NCBI GenBank assembly: GCA_017963165.1 | Contig: JAGCTZ010000055.1 | Location: forward strand, 1-48,870 | DNA length: 48,870 nucleotides | Origin: Treponema sp. | Lineage (GTDB): Bacteria; Spirochaetota; Spirochaetia; Treponematales; Treponemataceae | Direction of reading: 5' to 3' | Part shown: in pieces, positions 23,680 through 32,639 of the stretch | How the letters are laid out: every line of letters starts with the position of its first letter | Position numbering within the stretch: position 1 is the first letter of the stretch | Program-made: the position numbers and the translations under genes | Notes under the pieces: generated by a model | Told to the model about the DNA's origin: nothing | Databases searched by the model: none | What the model saw: the letters and a program-made list of their open reading frames with translations, nothing else

Positions 23680-24150
23680 TTAAAGTGTCTTCACAAAACG
23701 CTTCTGCTCTTTTTCCGAAACATAACCTAGATGCTGGTAAAAGCCATGTGCGTCGGTACGGTTGCTACCGGAATTAAGACGCATCATTTTTATGCCGTTC
23801 TGCTTAGCCCAGGCCTCTGCCGCAAAAAGCAGCGCTTTTCCAATTCCCATTTTGTGGTAAGCCTTGAAAACAGAAAGTCCAAGAATATTTGCCATAGATT
23901 CAAAATATAAAACATCATAGCGTTCAACGTGAATGTAGCCAATGACGGATCCAATGGCACCTTTAGAACCAGCTGCCTCGTTTTCTTTCCCATCAATCAC
24001 CGCAACAAAAACAGCCTCGCGATCATTATTCAAGCCCGCAATCTTATTCTGAACAAGCACAAGGTCACAGCTGTAACCAAGTCCTTCTGTACTGATGTCG
24101 CGGATAGCCTCTGAGTCACTCATTTCAACTTTTCTAATTTTTATATTCAT
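23680..24150 (-). CDS. GNAT family N-acetyltransferase
   Basis: A 156-residue single-domain acetyltransferase. Visible motifs are IRKVEMSDSEAIRDISTEGL at the start, IHVERYDVLYFESMANILGL, the CoA loop SVFKAYHKMGIGKALLFAAE and MRLNSGSNRTDAHGFYQHLGY, the usual C-terminal signature for small-molecule or N-terminal amine acetylation. The start at 24150 is supported by an extended -10 box six bases upstream. It is the third acetyltransferase gene within 3.5 kb; the substrates need not be related. Confidence 0.88.
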   Translation of the reverse strand: MNIKIRKVEMSDSEAIRDISTEGLGYSCDLVLVQNKIAGLNNDREAVFVAVIDGKENEAAGSKGAIGSVIGYIHVERYDVLYFESMANILGLSVFKAYHKMGIGKALLFAAEAWAKQNGIKMMRLNSGSNRTDAHGFYQHLGYVSEKEQKRFVKTL

Positions 24151-24162
24151 GAGGTTAGTATA
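24151..24162 (-). promoter_or_regulatory. Leaderless-type promoter of the 23.7 kb acetyltransferase gene
   Basis: Minus strand: TG-A-TATACT, six bases (AACCTC), then ATG at 24150. It is an extended -10 with no Shine-Dalgarno. Confidence 0.6.
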
Positions 24163-24218
24163 TCATACATTTCTTTTTATTTCCTACCATGCTATAATAT
24201 GTAAAGGAGGTGCATGGT

Positions 24219-24566
24219 ATGGGCTCATTAATCTTTTTTATTGCATGTATTTTTATGTTTCTGATATATGCAGGACTTGGTGTATATTTCTGCGTGACAA
24301 AAACTCCCGCAAACTTCTGGTCAGGAGAAAAGATTCCGCCCAAAGCAATAAGTGATGTAAAAAAATATAACCGCGCAAACGGAATAATGTGGATTGTGTA
24401 TGGAATTTTATATCTGCTCCCAGCCATTGTGTCACTTACCAATATTGCTTCTGCAGGTATTATTGGAGCGGTGCTGACTTTTGGCGGTGTTCCAATCCTG
24501 ATTTTTATTTATGTTAAAATAATAAGACCAAAATATATTTCCAATCCTGACAGACTTTATGATTGA
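24219..24566 (+). CDS. Small three-span membrane protein of unknown function
   Basis: A 115-residue protein from the ATG at 24219. This start is preferred because AAAGGAGG ends 8 nt before it and TATAAT lies at 24193-24198. There are three hydrophobic spans (about 2-25, 55-75 and 80-103). Between the first two is a conserved-looking cytosolic loop, FWSGEKIPPKAISDVKKYNR then ANGIMW. Similar short proteins with a DVKxYNRxxGxMW loop occur in many anaerobes without known function. It is monocistronic by position. Confidence 0.7.
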   Translation: MGSLIFFIACIFMFLIYAGLGVYFCVTKTPANFWSGEKIPPKAISDVKKYNRANGIMWIVYGILYLLPAIVSLTNIASAGIIGAVLTFGGVPILIFIYVKIIRPKYISNPDRLYD

Positions 24567-24619
24567 AAATTTATTGTAAACTCAATCACGAATCCGGAAA
24601 TCACGCACCACAAACTTTT

Positions 24620-25382
24620 TTAAAGTAGCACCTCAACAATCTTAGCATTAATCTGACTGCTTAATTCATGATTAAGCCCGTGTCCGGCATCTGGATAAAA
24701 AGTTGTATTCATGCGGTTTTCAATAAGTCTTTCTTTTCCACCCAGCTTTTCAAAAGGATCTTCTTCGCCAACAAGAAAAATAAGCTTGTCGCGCACAGAG
24801 TCAACCTCCTGACTGGTAAAAGCTACAACCTTATGATACTTCATTGCCATATTATTAAAGCCTCTGAGCAGCCCTTTGTAATGTGCCATAATAGTAGGAT
24901 TTTCTGTAAACACGTTGTAATTTTTTCCACACATTTTTTTAATAAGCTTGCACACATTTTTGTCTGTAGGAAAGAGCGCTTCAGGCAAAAAGATTTTCAT
25001 CATATTTTTAAGTGCAGCAGCCTTGGCTTTTTTGGCGTTTTTTTCATCAACAAACTCGCTTGAAGCAGCCGCAGAAACTGTACTCGAAATGCTTATGCCC
25101 TTTAACACTTTTTCCAGGACCACCAAGCGTATCAATTGCATATAATTTAAAGTGTTTACTCAATTCCGCAGCATTAAAAATCCACATAAGCGCCGAATCA
25201 TCACCAACACCATGAAAAAGAACAAGCGCTGGTGCACCATCCTGTCCGGCTTCAATAATATGAGTTATTCCAAAAGTTGTTTCAACGTCGCGTTCCAGAA
25301 TCGTGCAGCCCCAAAGTTTAAGCAGCTCATCATAAGTCTGGCGGATAATCTGTCCCTGTTTTTCACTTCGATAAACTTTCAT
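24620..25382 (-). pseudogene. Alpha/beta hydrolase pseudogene with internal deletion of the nucleophile elbow
   Basis: The first part (25382 to about 25100) reads MKVYRSEKQGQIIRQTYDEL and on to the oxyanion region LVLFHGVGDDSALM and IDTLGGPGKS. The second part, in another frame (about 25115 to 24620), resumes at KGISISSTVSAAAS, passes through the cap and ends with LVGEEDPF (acid) and YPDAGHGLNHE (catalytic His). The expected 60-80 residues between GGPGKS and KGISISS, which should include the GxSxG nucleophile, are absent. An out-of-frame deletion at about 25100-25115 explains this. The second piece has no credible independent start. The gene is almost certainly inactive. Confidence 0.8.
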
Positions 25383-25448
25383 AAATCCTCCGCAAAAATT
25401 TGTTATTTTATTATATCATACTTTTTCGCTTTTTTTCTTTTTTGGGTG

Positions 25449-25460
25449 TAAAATAAAAGT
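25449..25460 (+). promoter_or_regulatory. Leaderless-type promoter of the MFS gene
   Basis: TAAAAT (25449-25454), six bases (AAAAGT), then ATG at 25461. No Shine-Dalgarno is present in the upstream T-rich sequence. Confidence 0.55.
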
Positions 25461-26777
25461 ATGAGTAACACTTTATCAAAGAAATTCTACATTTCATTAA
25501 CTATATTCAGCTTGATTGGACAGATTGCCTGGGTTATCGAAAACATGTTCTTCAACGTTTTTATTTACAAAATGTTCAAAGCAAGTGCAGCCCAGATTTC
25601 TATTATGGTTATGGCTAGTGCAGTAACTGCTGCCGTAACAACCCTTATAATCGGTGCTCTTTCCGATAAGGTTGGCAGACGAAAGATTTTTCTTTGTGCC
25701 GGCTATGTCTTCTGGGGTCTTTCAATTTTGAGCTTTGGTTTAATCAGAATGGAAGTACTTACAAAGTTTACAGGTAGTGTTGTTGCCGCTGCCACTTTGG
25801 GTTGTAATCTCGTAATCATAATGGATTGTGTGATGACTTTCTTTGGATCTTCTGCAAATGATGCCTGCTTTAATGCCTGGCTTACCGATATGGGCGATGA
25901 AACAAATCGTGGAAAAATTGAAGGTATAAATGCGATGATGCCGCTGCTTGCTGTCCTGATTGTTTTTGGCTGCTTTATGTCTTTTGATCTTGATACTTCA
26001 AAGGCGTGGACGAGTATTTTCTTTATAATCGGTGGCGTAGTAATTATTGTTGGTGGACTTGGAGTTTTCCTTGTTGATGACAGTAAGTCGCGTGAGCTGC
26101 TTCAAAAATCACGGGAGGAAAATGCTCACTATTTCAAAAATATTTTCTACAGCTTTAAGCCTTCTGTAATCAAACAGAATTATATGCTTTATGTGATTCT
26201 GTTTGCCTTTGCAGTTTTTAATATTTCGATTCAGATTTTTATGCCTTACCTGATTTTGTATTACGAGCAGAGTCTTAAGATGCCTAACTATGTTATTGTA
26301 ATGGCACCGGCAATTCTTGTAGCTGCACTTGTCACTTTATTTTATGGCCGCGTTTATGACAAGTTTGGTTTTGAAAAATCTGTGATTCCGGCTGTGCTTA
26401 CGCTTATGGCTGGTTATGTGTTCCTTTATTTCTTTACGAATATTGTTCCTGTTTTTATAGGTTCTCTTTTAATGCTTTCGGGCTATCTTTCGGGAATGGC
26501 TGTATTTGGCGCAATGGTAAGGGACAATACTCCTATGAATAAAACAGGAATGTTCCAGGGCGTAAGAATTATTGGTCAGGTTTTGATTCCCGGCGTAATT
26601 GGTCCTGCAATTGGAGCTGCTGTTTTAAAGAACGCAGAAAAAATTTCAAACGGAGATGGAACGGAATCGTTTATTCCAAATAATAATATTTATCTTGCTG
26701 CATTTATTGCGGGGCTGTTTATTTTCCTTGCAATCTGGGGTGTTTCGTGGCTAAAAAAGAAGAGTTCAACAAACTGA
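25461..26777 (+). CDS. MFS transporter, probable sugar or oligosaccharide uptake
   Basis: A 438-residue transporter with twelve predicted spans. The loop 2-3 signature GALSDKVGRRKIFL (about residues 64-77) and the repeat YGRVYDKFGFEK in the second half are typical of the major facilitator superfamily. A cytosolic loop near residues 208-225 separates the two bundles. The downstream GH2 gene overlaps its last 31 bp, so the pair is probably co-expressed: uptake of a glycoside followed by hydrolysis inside the cell. The substrate is not readable from sequence. Confidence 0.9.
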   Translation: MSNTLSKKFYISLTIFSLIGQIAWVIENMFFNVFIYKMFKASAAQISIMVMASAVTAAVTTLIIGALSDKVGRRKIFLCAGYVFWGLSILSFGLIRMEVLTKFTGSVVAAATLGCNLVIIMDCVMTFFGSSANDACFNAWLTDMGDETNRGKIEGINAMMPLLAVLIVFGCFMSFDLDTSKAWTSIFFIIGGVVIIVGGLGVFLVDDSKSRELLQKSREENAHYFKNIFYSFKPSVIKQNYMLYVILFAFAVFNISIQIFMPYLILYYEQSLKMPNYVIVMAPAILVAALVTLFYGRVYDKFGFEKSVIPAVLTLMAGYVFLYFFTNIVPVFIGSLLMLSGYLSGMAVFGAMVRDNTPMNKTGMFQGVRIIGQVLIPGVIGPAIGAAVLKNAEKISNGDGTESFIPNNNIYLAAFIAGLFIFLAIWGVSWLKKKSSTN

Positions 26778-28531
26778 CAATTGATGATGTGGCGGCGGTT
26801 GGCGATGGAGAAGTTCCTTTTTCAAAATATCCGCGGCCTCAGTTCAAAAGAGATTCTTTTTTCAATTTGAACGGCAAGTGGGATTGCGGTGTAGTTGTGC
26901 CGTTCCCGCTTGGTTCGGATAATGCGGCATCGGGAGCGGTGGGCAATACTTCGGGGTCCCTGAAGCTCTCGAAGGACCCTAATAATGAATCTTACTCTTA
27001 TTACACCAATTTCTCTCTTCCTGCTGATTTTATAAAAGACAAGGTTTTTCTTAATTTTGGCGCAGTAGATCAGATTGCAAAAGTTTATATTGATGACAAT
27101 TTTGTAGGAGACCACGAAGGCGGATATACACCGTTTAGTTTTGATATTACAGCTTATGTTGCGGGGGATGGGGCAGCTGGTACTGCGACAGGAACTGCGG
27201 CTGTGGGCACACACTCCCATAAAATTAAAGTTGATATCACGGATCATCTTGATCATAAATATCCTTACGGCAAGCAGAAAAAAAACAGAGGTGGAATGTG
27301 GTATACTCCTGTTTCCGGAATCTGGCAGACTGTCTGGATTGAAAGCGTTTCACAAAAATATATTAAAGGAATTAAGATAACGCCTGACCTTGAAGGAATT
27401 AAACTTGAAATTGACGGCGACGACGACGCATACGATATTCAAATAAAATCCCGCACGGGCGTGGATGGCACAACGCAAAATCTTACTACCAGCGAAAAAT
27501 CTCTTTATATAAAAATACAGAACCCAAAGTTGTGGACTCCCGAAAATCCGAACTTATATGACCTTACAATTCAGGGATCTCAGGATAAAATCCAAAGTTA
27601 TTTTGGTTTAAGAACTGTAGGAACCGGCCGTGACGCCAAAGGCTATGAAAGACTTTTGTTAAACGGTAAGCCATACTTTTTTAATGGAGTTTTAGATCAG
27701 GGTTATTGGCCGCAGAAAATCTTTCTTCCAAACAGTGAAAAAGGCTGGGACAATGATATTCTGGCAATGAAAAAGTTTGGCTTTAATACGCTGCGCAAGC
27801 ATATCAAAATTGAACCTCCGCTTTTTTACGAAGCCTGCGATAGGCTTGGAATGATTGTTTTTCAGGATTTTGTAAACAACGCAGATTATTCATTTTTTCA
27901 CGATACAATTCTGCCGACGATTTTTGGTGATTCTGCCCGTTTCCATTCTGGTAAAAGTCTGCTCTTTAATGACAGACATTTTCATAAATCTAGTGAAACG
28001 CGTCAGATTTTCAAACAGACAGTTCAGACTACAATTGCGAATCTGTACAACTTTCCGTGCATCTGCTACTACACAATTTTCAACGAAGGCTGGGGACAGT
28101 TCTGTGCAGACGAATTATATGATTATGTAAAATCGCTCGACGCCACAAGAATTGTAGATTCAACCTCAGGCTGGTTTAAGCAGAAAAAATCTGATGTCTG
28201 GAGCGACCACGTTTATTTCCGAAAAATCAAAATCAAAAAGTCTGATAAGCCGATTGTAATTTCTGAGTTTGGCGGTTATTCCTTTAAGCTGGAACCAAAT
28301 CATTATTTTAATAAAACTCACAATTACGGCTACAAGACCTTCAAAAGTCAACAGGAACTGGAAAAGGCAATTCACGAACTGTACGACACACAGATTAAAC
28401 CCTATATAGAAAAAGGACTGTGTGCCGCAATTTATACTCAACTAAGTGATGTAGAAGATGAGACAAACGGTTTTTTAACTTATGATAGAATTCCTAAAAT
28501 TGACGGAATTATTTTTTCTTCAAAACTGTAA
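26747..28531 (+). CDS. Glycoside hydrolase family 2 protein, intracellular
   Basis: A 594-residue enzyme with no signal peptide. The N-terminal jelly-roll domain (YPRPQFKRDSFFNLNGKWDC) is followed by an Ig-like domain and a TIM barrel starting near residue 300 (LLNGKPYFFNGVLDQGYWP). The acid/base lies in FNEGWGQF and the nucleophile Glu in VISEFGGYS, as in beta-galactosidases and beta-glucuronidases. The GTG at 26747, with GGGG 6 nt before it, overlaps the MFS gene. Two odd insertions sit in the jelly roll: GAVGNTSGSLKLSKDPNNES, encoded by a REP-like palindrome, and the low-complexity stretch DGAAGTATGTAAVGTHS. The substrate is probably a beta-galactoside or beta-glucuronide, but this is unproven. 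Confidence 0.88.
   Translation: MAKKEEFNKLTIDDVAAVGDGEVPFSKYPRPQFKRDSFFNLNGKWDCGVVVPFPLGSDNAASGAVGNTSGSLKLSKDPNNESYSYYTNFSLPADFIKDKVFLNFGAVDQIAKVYIDDNFVGDHEGGYTPFSFDITAYVAGDGAAGTATGTAAVGTHSHKIKVDITDHLDHKYPYGKQKKNRGGMWYTPVSGIWQTVWIESVSQKYIKGIKITPDLEGIKLEIDGDDDAYDIQIKSRTGVDGTTQNLTTSEKSLYIKIQNPKLWTPENPNLYDLTIQGSQDKIQSYFGLRTVGTGRDAKGYERLLLNGKPYFFNGVLDQGYWPQKIFLPNSEKGWDNDILAMKKFGFNTLRKHIKIEPPLFYEACDRLGMIVFQDFVNNADYSFFHDTILPTIFGDSARFHSGKSLLFNDRHFHKSSETRQIFKQTVQTTIANLYNFPCICYYTIFNEGWGQFCADELYDYVKSLDATRIVDSTSGWFKQKKSDVWSDHVYFRKIKIKKSDKPIVISEFGGYSFKLEPNHYFNKTHNYGYKTFKSQQELEKAIHELYDTQIKPYIEKGLCAAIYTQLSDVEDETNGFLTYDRIPKIDGIIFSSKL
26953..26980. repeat. REP-like palindrome inside the GH2 coding sequence
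   Basis: GGGGTCCCTGAAGCTCTCGA followed by AGGACCCT. It matches the reverse complement of the intergenic copy at 13376-13403 at 25 of 28 positions. It is read as GSLKLSKDP in the GH2 jelly-roll domain, in a loop where extra residues should be tolerated. Confidence 0.8.
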
Positions 28532-29300
28532 TTGCCGCGTAATGAAGAATTTCAAATTTTTCTGGCGCAAACTTGTCCAGCATGGCACGATGTTCAGCAT
28601 CCCATTCAGCTAATTCTTCTGCGTTCAAAGAAGCACCAATTCCACGGCTTGCTTTGATTCTTCCGTGCCACGTTTCTTTTGTAAAAGGAACCTTTAAATC
28701 ATATTCCTTGTGTTCCTGTTTTTCAAAATAATTATAGGCAACATCAGGTACCCAGATTTCGTGACGATGTTCGCCTGCACCTGTCCATTTAGGACTGTAT
28801 TTTAAAATGAGTTCTTCACTTTTTTTTGCAATTTCATCTTCGTCGGGAAGCCATGCCATATACAAAATTACAAGCTTTCCATCAGGCTTAAGAAGGTCTG
28901 CAAGAACGGGCATAACTTTTTCGTGATCAAAATACCAAAAGCACTGACACGCAGTTATTACATCAAAACTGTTTTTAGGAAAATCAAGCTGCTCGGTTGC
29001 CAGGGCTTTAAAATCAATTTTCATATTTCCAGCTGCAGCTAAAAGCTTTGCCTGTTCAATCTGTTCAGGCGAAATATCTGTACCTGTCCATTCGGCACCA
29101 TATTTATACATGTTGCGCGGGAGAACACCGGTTCCGGTTCCAAGATCAAGCACCTTCTGTCCACTTATGCAAAGGCCTCGGTCTACAATCATTTTATAAA
29201 ATTCCTGAGGGTAGATGTCTCTGAATTTTGCATATTCTTTAGAAGTCTTGCCCCAGTCAAAAGCTTTTCCGTCGTCAATTCTTTTGTCAGTAATTTCCAT
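28509..29300 (-). CDS. Class I SAM-dependent methyltransferase
   Basis: A 263-residue cytoplasmic methyltransferase. Motif I is VLDLGTGTGVLPRNM (about residue 51), the acidic end of strand 2 is WTGTDISPEQ, and motif IV is FDVITACQCFWYFDHEKVMP. Layout fits the Methyltransf_11/25 group. The substrate is unknown. Its 3' end overlaps the GH2 gene by 23 bp in convergent orientation. The start at 29300 is supported by an extended -10 box six bases upstream. Confidence 0.9.
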   Translation of the reverse strand: MEITDKRIDDGKAFDWGKTSKEYAKFRDIYPQEFYKMIVDRGLCISGQKVLDLGTGTGVLPRNMYKYGAEWTGTDISPEQIEQAKLLAAAGNMKIDFKALATEQLDFPKNSFDVITACQCFWYFDHEKVMPVLADLLKPDGKLVILYMAWLPDEDEIAKKSEELILKYSPKWTGAGEHRHEIWVPDVAYNYFEKQEHKEYDLKVPFTKETWHGRIKASRGIGASLNAEELAEWDAEHRAMLDKFAPEKFEILHYAAITVLKKK

Positions 29301-29312
29301 ACAGGTAGTATA
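29301..29312 (-). promoter_or_regulatory. Leaderless-type promoter of the methyltransferase gene
   Basis: Minus strand: TG-T-TATACT, six bases (ACCTGT), ATG at 29300. No ribosome-binding site can fit between. Confidence 0.6.
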
Positions 29313-29373
29313 ACAAAATACCTCGCAAAGACCTAGATATTATGTTATACTAAACTAATTAAAGGAAGTTATT

Positions 29374-31023
29374 ATGAATATTCTTATTATCAACGGAAGT
29401 CCAAAAGGAAAAAGAAGTAATTCCTTAAGACTCGCAGACAGCTTTGTACAAGGCGTAAAATCAAAAACAGAAAACGACGGTGAGCAGGTTAATGTTGATG
29501 TGCTGGAACTTGCTTCTATGAACATTGCTCCATGTAAGGGTTGCTTTGCATGCTGGAGTAAAACTCCCGGTTCCTGCATTATTAAAGATGATATGCCTGC
29601 TGTAATTCAGAAAATGCTTGCGGCAAATCTTATTGTCTGGAGTTTCCCACTTTATTATTTTAATGTTCCCGGTTTGTTAAAAAATCTTATAGACAGACAG
29701 CTTCCAATGAATCTTCCTTTTATGGCCGAAAACAATTCAGGGTATGGCAGCGGTAGCCATCCTTCACGATATGACAGAAGTAAAACTCGTAATGTTTTGA
29801 TTTCTACCTGTGGCTTTTATTCTGCAAAGGATAATTACGACAGTGTATTAAATATGTTTGATCACTTTATTGGCAAGGGTGCATACGAAACTGTTTTTTG
29901 TGGTCAGGGCGAACTATTTAAAAGAAAAGAACTTGCTTCGCGTACAGATGAATATCTTAAAATTGTTGAAAAAGCTGGTGTGGAATTTGCGGCTGGAGAA
30001 ATCTCACAGGAAACAAAAGCCGAACTTGATGTGCTTCTTTATCCAAAAGATATTTTTGAAAGAATGGCAGATGCAAGCTGGGGCGTAGACAGAACAACCG
30101 GTGAATTGGACTCAGAGGATTTATCTTTTACAAAACAGATGGCTGCTCTTTATAATAAAAATGCTTACGATGGAAAAGACCGTGTGCTTCAGATGAATTA
30201 TACGGATCTTGGGACCTCTTATCAAATTCTGCTTACAAAGGATGGCAGCAAGGTTTATACAGATAACAGTCTTACAGCCACAACAATTGTTGATACCCCA
30301 TTCGAAGTCTGGCTTGCAATTTCATGTGGAGAAATGGAAGGTGCAGAAGCTCTGGGAAAACAGCTTTACAAAGTTAATGGTGATTTTTCTTTGATGATGA
30401 ATTGGGATAAATTTTTTGGCCGCGAAGGAACTGTAAAAAAAGAAGGAGTTTCGGTTAAGGCTACAGCTGATGAAAAAGGTCAGATGAAAAATCCTTCTAT
30501 GGCAACTATGCTTATTCCATGGATTACGTTTTGGGTTGCCGTTGGAATTAATGTTACTTTTGGTTCCATTGCGGCAATGGCTGTTTGTGCACTTGTTCCG
30601 TTTATCATGCGTAAGCACCGGTTTGTAATATGGGATGAACTTTCTATTGCGGTAGTTGCGGTTCTTTCGGGTGCGGCAAATATTACTGGCAACGGAGATT
30701 TAATTACAAATATCGGATATCTTTTGTTCGGTTGTTTCTGGTTAAGCTCCTGTATATTCAAAGCGCCACTTTGTGCTGAATATGTAAAATACAGCTACGG
30801 TGGAGACAAAGCCGACAGGAATCCTTTGTTTATGAAGACTAACTATTTTCTTGCAATAGCGTGGGGCGTACTTTATCTTTTGACTGCAGTCTGGACCTTC
30901 TTCCTTAAACGCGCTGGTTTTGGAGTTTCACTGATTATAATAAATAATCTTGTGCCTGTATTTATGGGTATTTTTACAGGCTGGTTTGTGAACTGGTATC
31001 CTGCAAAACTTGCGCGGGGCTAA
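29374..31023 (+). CDS. Three-domain protein: FMN reductase, SCP2-like middle, membrane C-terminus
   Basis: A 549-residue protein. Residues 1-185 form an NADPH-dependent FMN reductase/flavodoxin-like fold (ILIINGSPKGKRSNSLRLAD, then KGCFACWSKTPGSCIIKDDM). Residues about 265-350 resemble an SCP2-type lipid-binding domain (SYQILLTKDGSKVYTDN, TPFEVWLAISCGEMEGAEAL). From about 375, five hydrophobic spans anchor it, with LFMKTNYFLAIAWGVLYLLT near the end. The combination suggests membrane-associated redox chemistry on a hydrophobic or quinone-like substrate, which is an inference. AAGGAAG precedes the ATG. The gene stands alone. Confidence 0.8.
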   Translation: MNILIINGSPKGKRSNSLRLADSFVQGVKSKTENDGEQVNVDVLELASMNIAPCKGCFACWSKTPGSCIIKDDMPAVIQKMLAANLIVWSFPLYYFNVPGLLKNLIDRQLPMNLPFMAENNSGYGSGSHPSRYDRSKTRNVLISTCGFYSAKDNYDSVLNMFDHFIGKGAYETVFCGQGELFKRKELASRTDEYLKIVEKAGVEFAAGEISQETKAELDVLLYPKDIFERMADASWGVDRTTGELDSEDLSFTKQMAALYNKNAYDGKDRVLQMNYTDLGTSYQILLTKDGSKVYTDNSLTATTIVDTPFEVWLAISCGEMEGAEALGKQLYKVNGDFSLMMNWDKFFGREGTVKKEGVSVKATADEKGQMKNPSMATMLIPWITFWVAVGINVTFGSIAAMAVCALVPFIMRKHRFVIWDELSIAVVAVLSGAANITGNGDLITNIGYLLFGCFWLSSCIFKAPLCAEYVKYSYGGDKADRNPLFMKTNYFLAIAWGVLYLLTAVWTFFLKRAGFGVSLIIINNLVPVFMGIFTGWFVNWYPAKLARG

Positions 31024-31034
31024 ACTACCTTTCG

Positions 31035-31637
31035 TTAGTTACTTGATGAACCCGAAGAAGAACCGGAGCTTGCAGCTTCTCTATCCTTAATCATGTGCTG
31101 AAGTGCGATGAGAATTGCAACAACAATTTTTTCGTGTTGTTTTTTGTAAATATCAACACACCATTTGTCATGAATAGAAAGCATCTTCTGTCCTATTACA
31201 GCAATTATGCTGCCTTCTGAATCGTATAATTCAAAATTAAGGCCAAGTGCATTTCCTTTAAGCTGCCAGCCAAGACCTTCGATATTTGTAATGTCTTTTA
31301 TGATATGGAAAATCTCGTTCGAAAGCTGGAACTCTGTTCCATCGGCCATTGTAATAAAATGCCTTTCGTGAAGAGTCAGAAGTTTGCGCTGGATATGTGC
31401 AACGTGTTCGCCTGCTGCAGTTGTAATATCAGTTTTATCATGGATCGAAGGAAACTTTGTATTAGACTGATAGATTATCTGTTCGTTTCCATCAATGATG
31501 TCTATGTGATGATGTAAAGTAAAAACTTTGGTTGTAGTAAAAAGCGATACAACTGGTGTACCAAACTTTTCGACATTGTTTACATTTGCTTCTTGTCCGG
31601 CTTCGCGGAACCTGTGGATTTTAGAAAAAACTCCCAT
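31035..31637 (-). CDS. LURP-one-related (YxjI-like) protein
   Basis: A 200-residue protein with the repeated beta-strand pattern of the tubby-like LURP-one fold: VFTLHHHIDIIDGNEQIIYQ, HIQRKLLTLHERHFITMADG and GSIIAVIGQKMLSIHDKWCV. Plant members are linked to defence and bacterial YxjI proteins are uncharacterised; a membrane-lipid binding role has been suggested from the fold. The C-terminus is a Ser/Gly-rich tail (ASSGSSSGSSSN) of low complexity. AGGAG precedes the ATG at 31637. Confidence 0.78.
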   Translation of the reverse strand: MGVFSKIHRFREAGQEANVNNVEKFGTPVVSLFTTTKVFTLHHHIDIIDGNEQIIYQSNTKFPSIHDKTDITTAAGEHVAHIQRKLLTLHERHFITMADGTEFQLSNEIFHIIKDITNIEGLGWQLKGNALGLNFELYDSEGSIIAVIGQKMLSIHDKWCVDIYKKQHEKIVVAILIALQHMIKDREAASSGSSSGSSSN

Positions 31638-31713
31638 TTTGTACTCCTTTAGGTAATTATAGCATAGAATAACAAATCGTGTTACAATTTTAAAAGAGGT
31701 TTAGAGGTTCAAA

Positions 31714-32613
31714 ATGAAAAATCCATGCGACTTGATAAAAATCCCGGAAGAAAAAAAGATTCGTGTAATTATTGATACAGATGCTGCTTGCGAAGCTGAT
31801 GATCCTTTTGCAATTGCACAGGCATTAATGAGTCCAAAGCTCATTGTTAAAGGAATCCTTGCAGAGCATTTTAGAGAACCTGATTCAACAAAGCGTAGTT
31901 ATGATGAAATAAAAACAGTACTTTCTGCAATGGAACTTGATGTTCCTGTTTTTATGGGACAAAGTGGAACGCTTGAAACCGACAGCAAAATTTCACCGGC
32001 GGCACAGTTCATTATTGATGAAGCAAATAGGGAGGGCCCTGAACCTGTTTATATTTTATGTCAGGGTGCAATTACAAATGTTGCAATGGCATTACGTTCT
32101 TGCCCGCAGATAAAAGAAAAAATAATTATAGTCTGGATTGGAACGCATGGAATTCAGAATATAGGAAAGCCTGTTCCATTCCGCGAGTTTAATGCCGGAA
32201 ACGATGTGACTGCCGCAAATGAAGTTTTACAAAGCGGAGCAAAAATCTGGCTTATTCCTTCTGATGTTTATACAACAATCAATGTTAGTCTTGCCGAACT
32301 AAAGGTAAAGGTTGAGCCTTATGGAAGAATTGGCTATCACCTTTATCATAATATGATAGATTATAATATGTCTGAACGAGCAGGCTGGACACAAGGGGAA
32401 AGCTGGTCTCTTGGTGATTCGCCTGCAATTGCTGTTGCGATAAATCCTGGATGCGGAAAGTTTGTGGAAGCACCGGCACCATTTATAAACGAAGATACAG
32501 CTTCTGTGGCTCGTGCGGGTTCACCTTTGATTCGTGTTTATACAAGTGTAGATTCCAGATTTATCCTGGAAGATTTTTTTGCAAAATTAAAACTGTTTTT
32601 CGGCGAAGAATAA
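31714..32613 (+). CDS. Nucleoside hydrolase family protein
   Basis: A 299-residue enzyme of the IunH fold. The N-terminal Ca-binding motif is IIDTDAACEADDPFAI, a variant of DTDxGxDDA, with the acidic residues kept but CEA inserted. Later regions, ILCQGAITNVAMAL and FNAGNDVTAANEVL, correspond to the conserved TNxA and FNxxxDP-like segments. The family hydrolyses the N-glycosidic bond of ribonucleosides. The altered first motif and divergence elsewhere leave open whether this is a purine/pyrimidine nucleosidase or a relative acting on another glycoside. GAGG precedes the ATG. Confidence 0.78.
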   Translation: MKNPCDLIKIPEEKKIRVIIDTDAACEADDPFAIAQALMSPKLIVKGILAEHFREPDSTKRSYDEIKTVLSAMELDVPVFMGQSGTLETDSKISPAAQFIIDEANREGPEPVYILCQGAITNVAMALRSCPQIKEKIIIVWIGTHGIQNIGKPVPFREFNAGNDVTAANEVLQSGAKIWLIPSDVYTTINVSLAELKVKVEPYGRIGYHLYHNMIDYNMSERAGWTQGESWSLGDSPAIAVAINPGCGKFVEAPAPFINEDTASVARAGSPLIRVYTSVDSRFILEDFFAKLKLFFGEE

Positions 32614-32639
32614 TTTGTGAATAGAGCGGGTTTGATTTT

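Noticed and set aside
24620..25141. Second hydrolase fragment as a separate functional gene
   Set aside because: It lacks a ribosome-binding site and the catalytic Ser, and its first residues come from out-of-frame reading of the upstream part.
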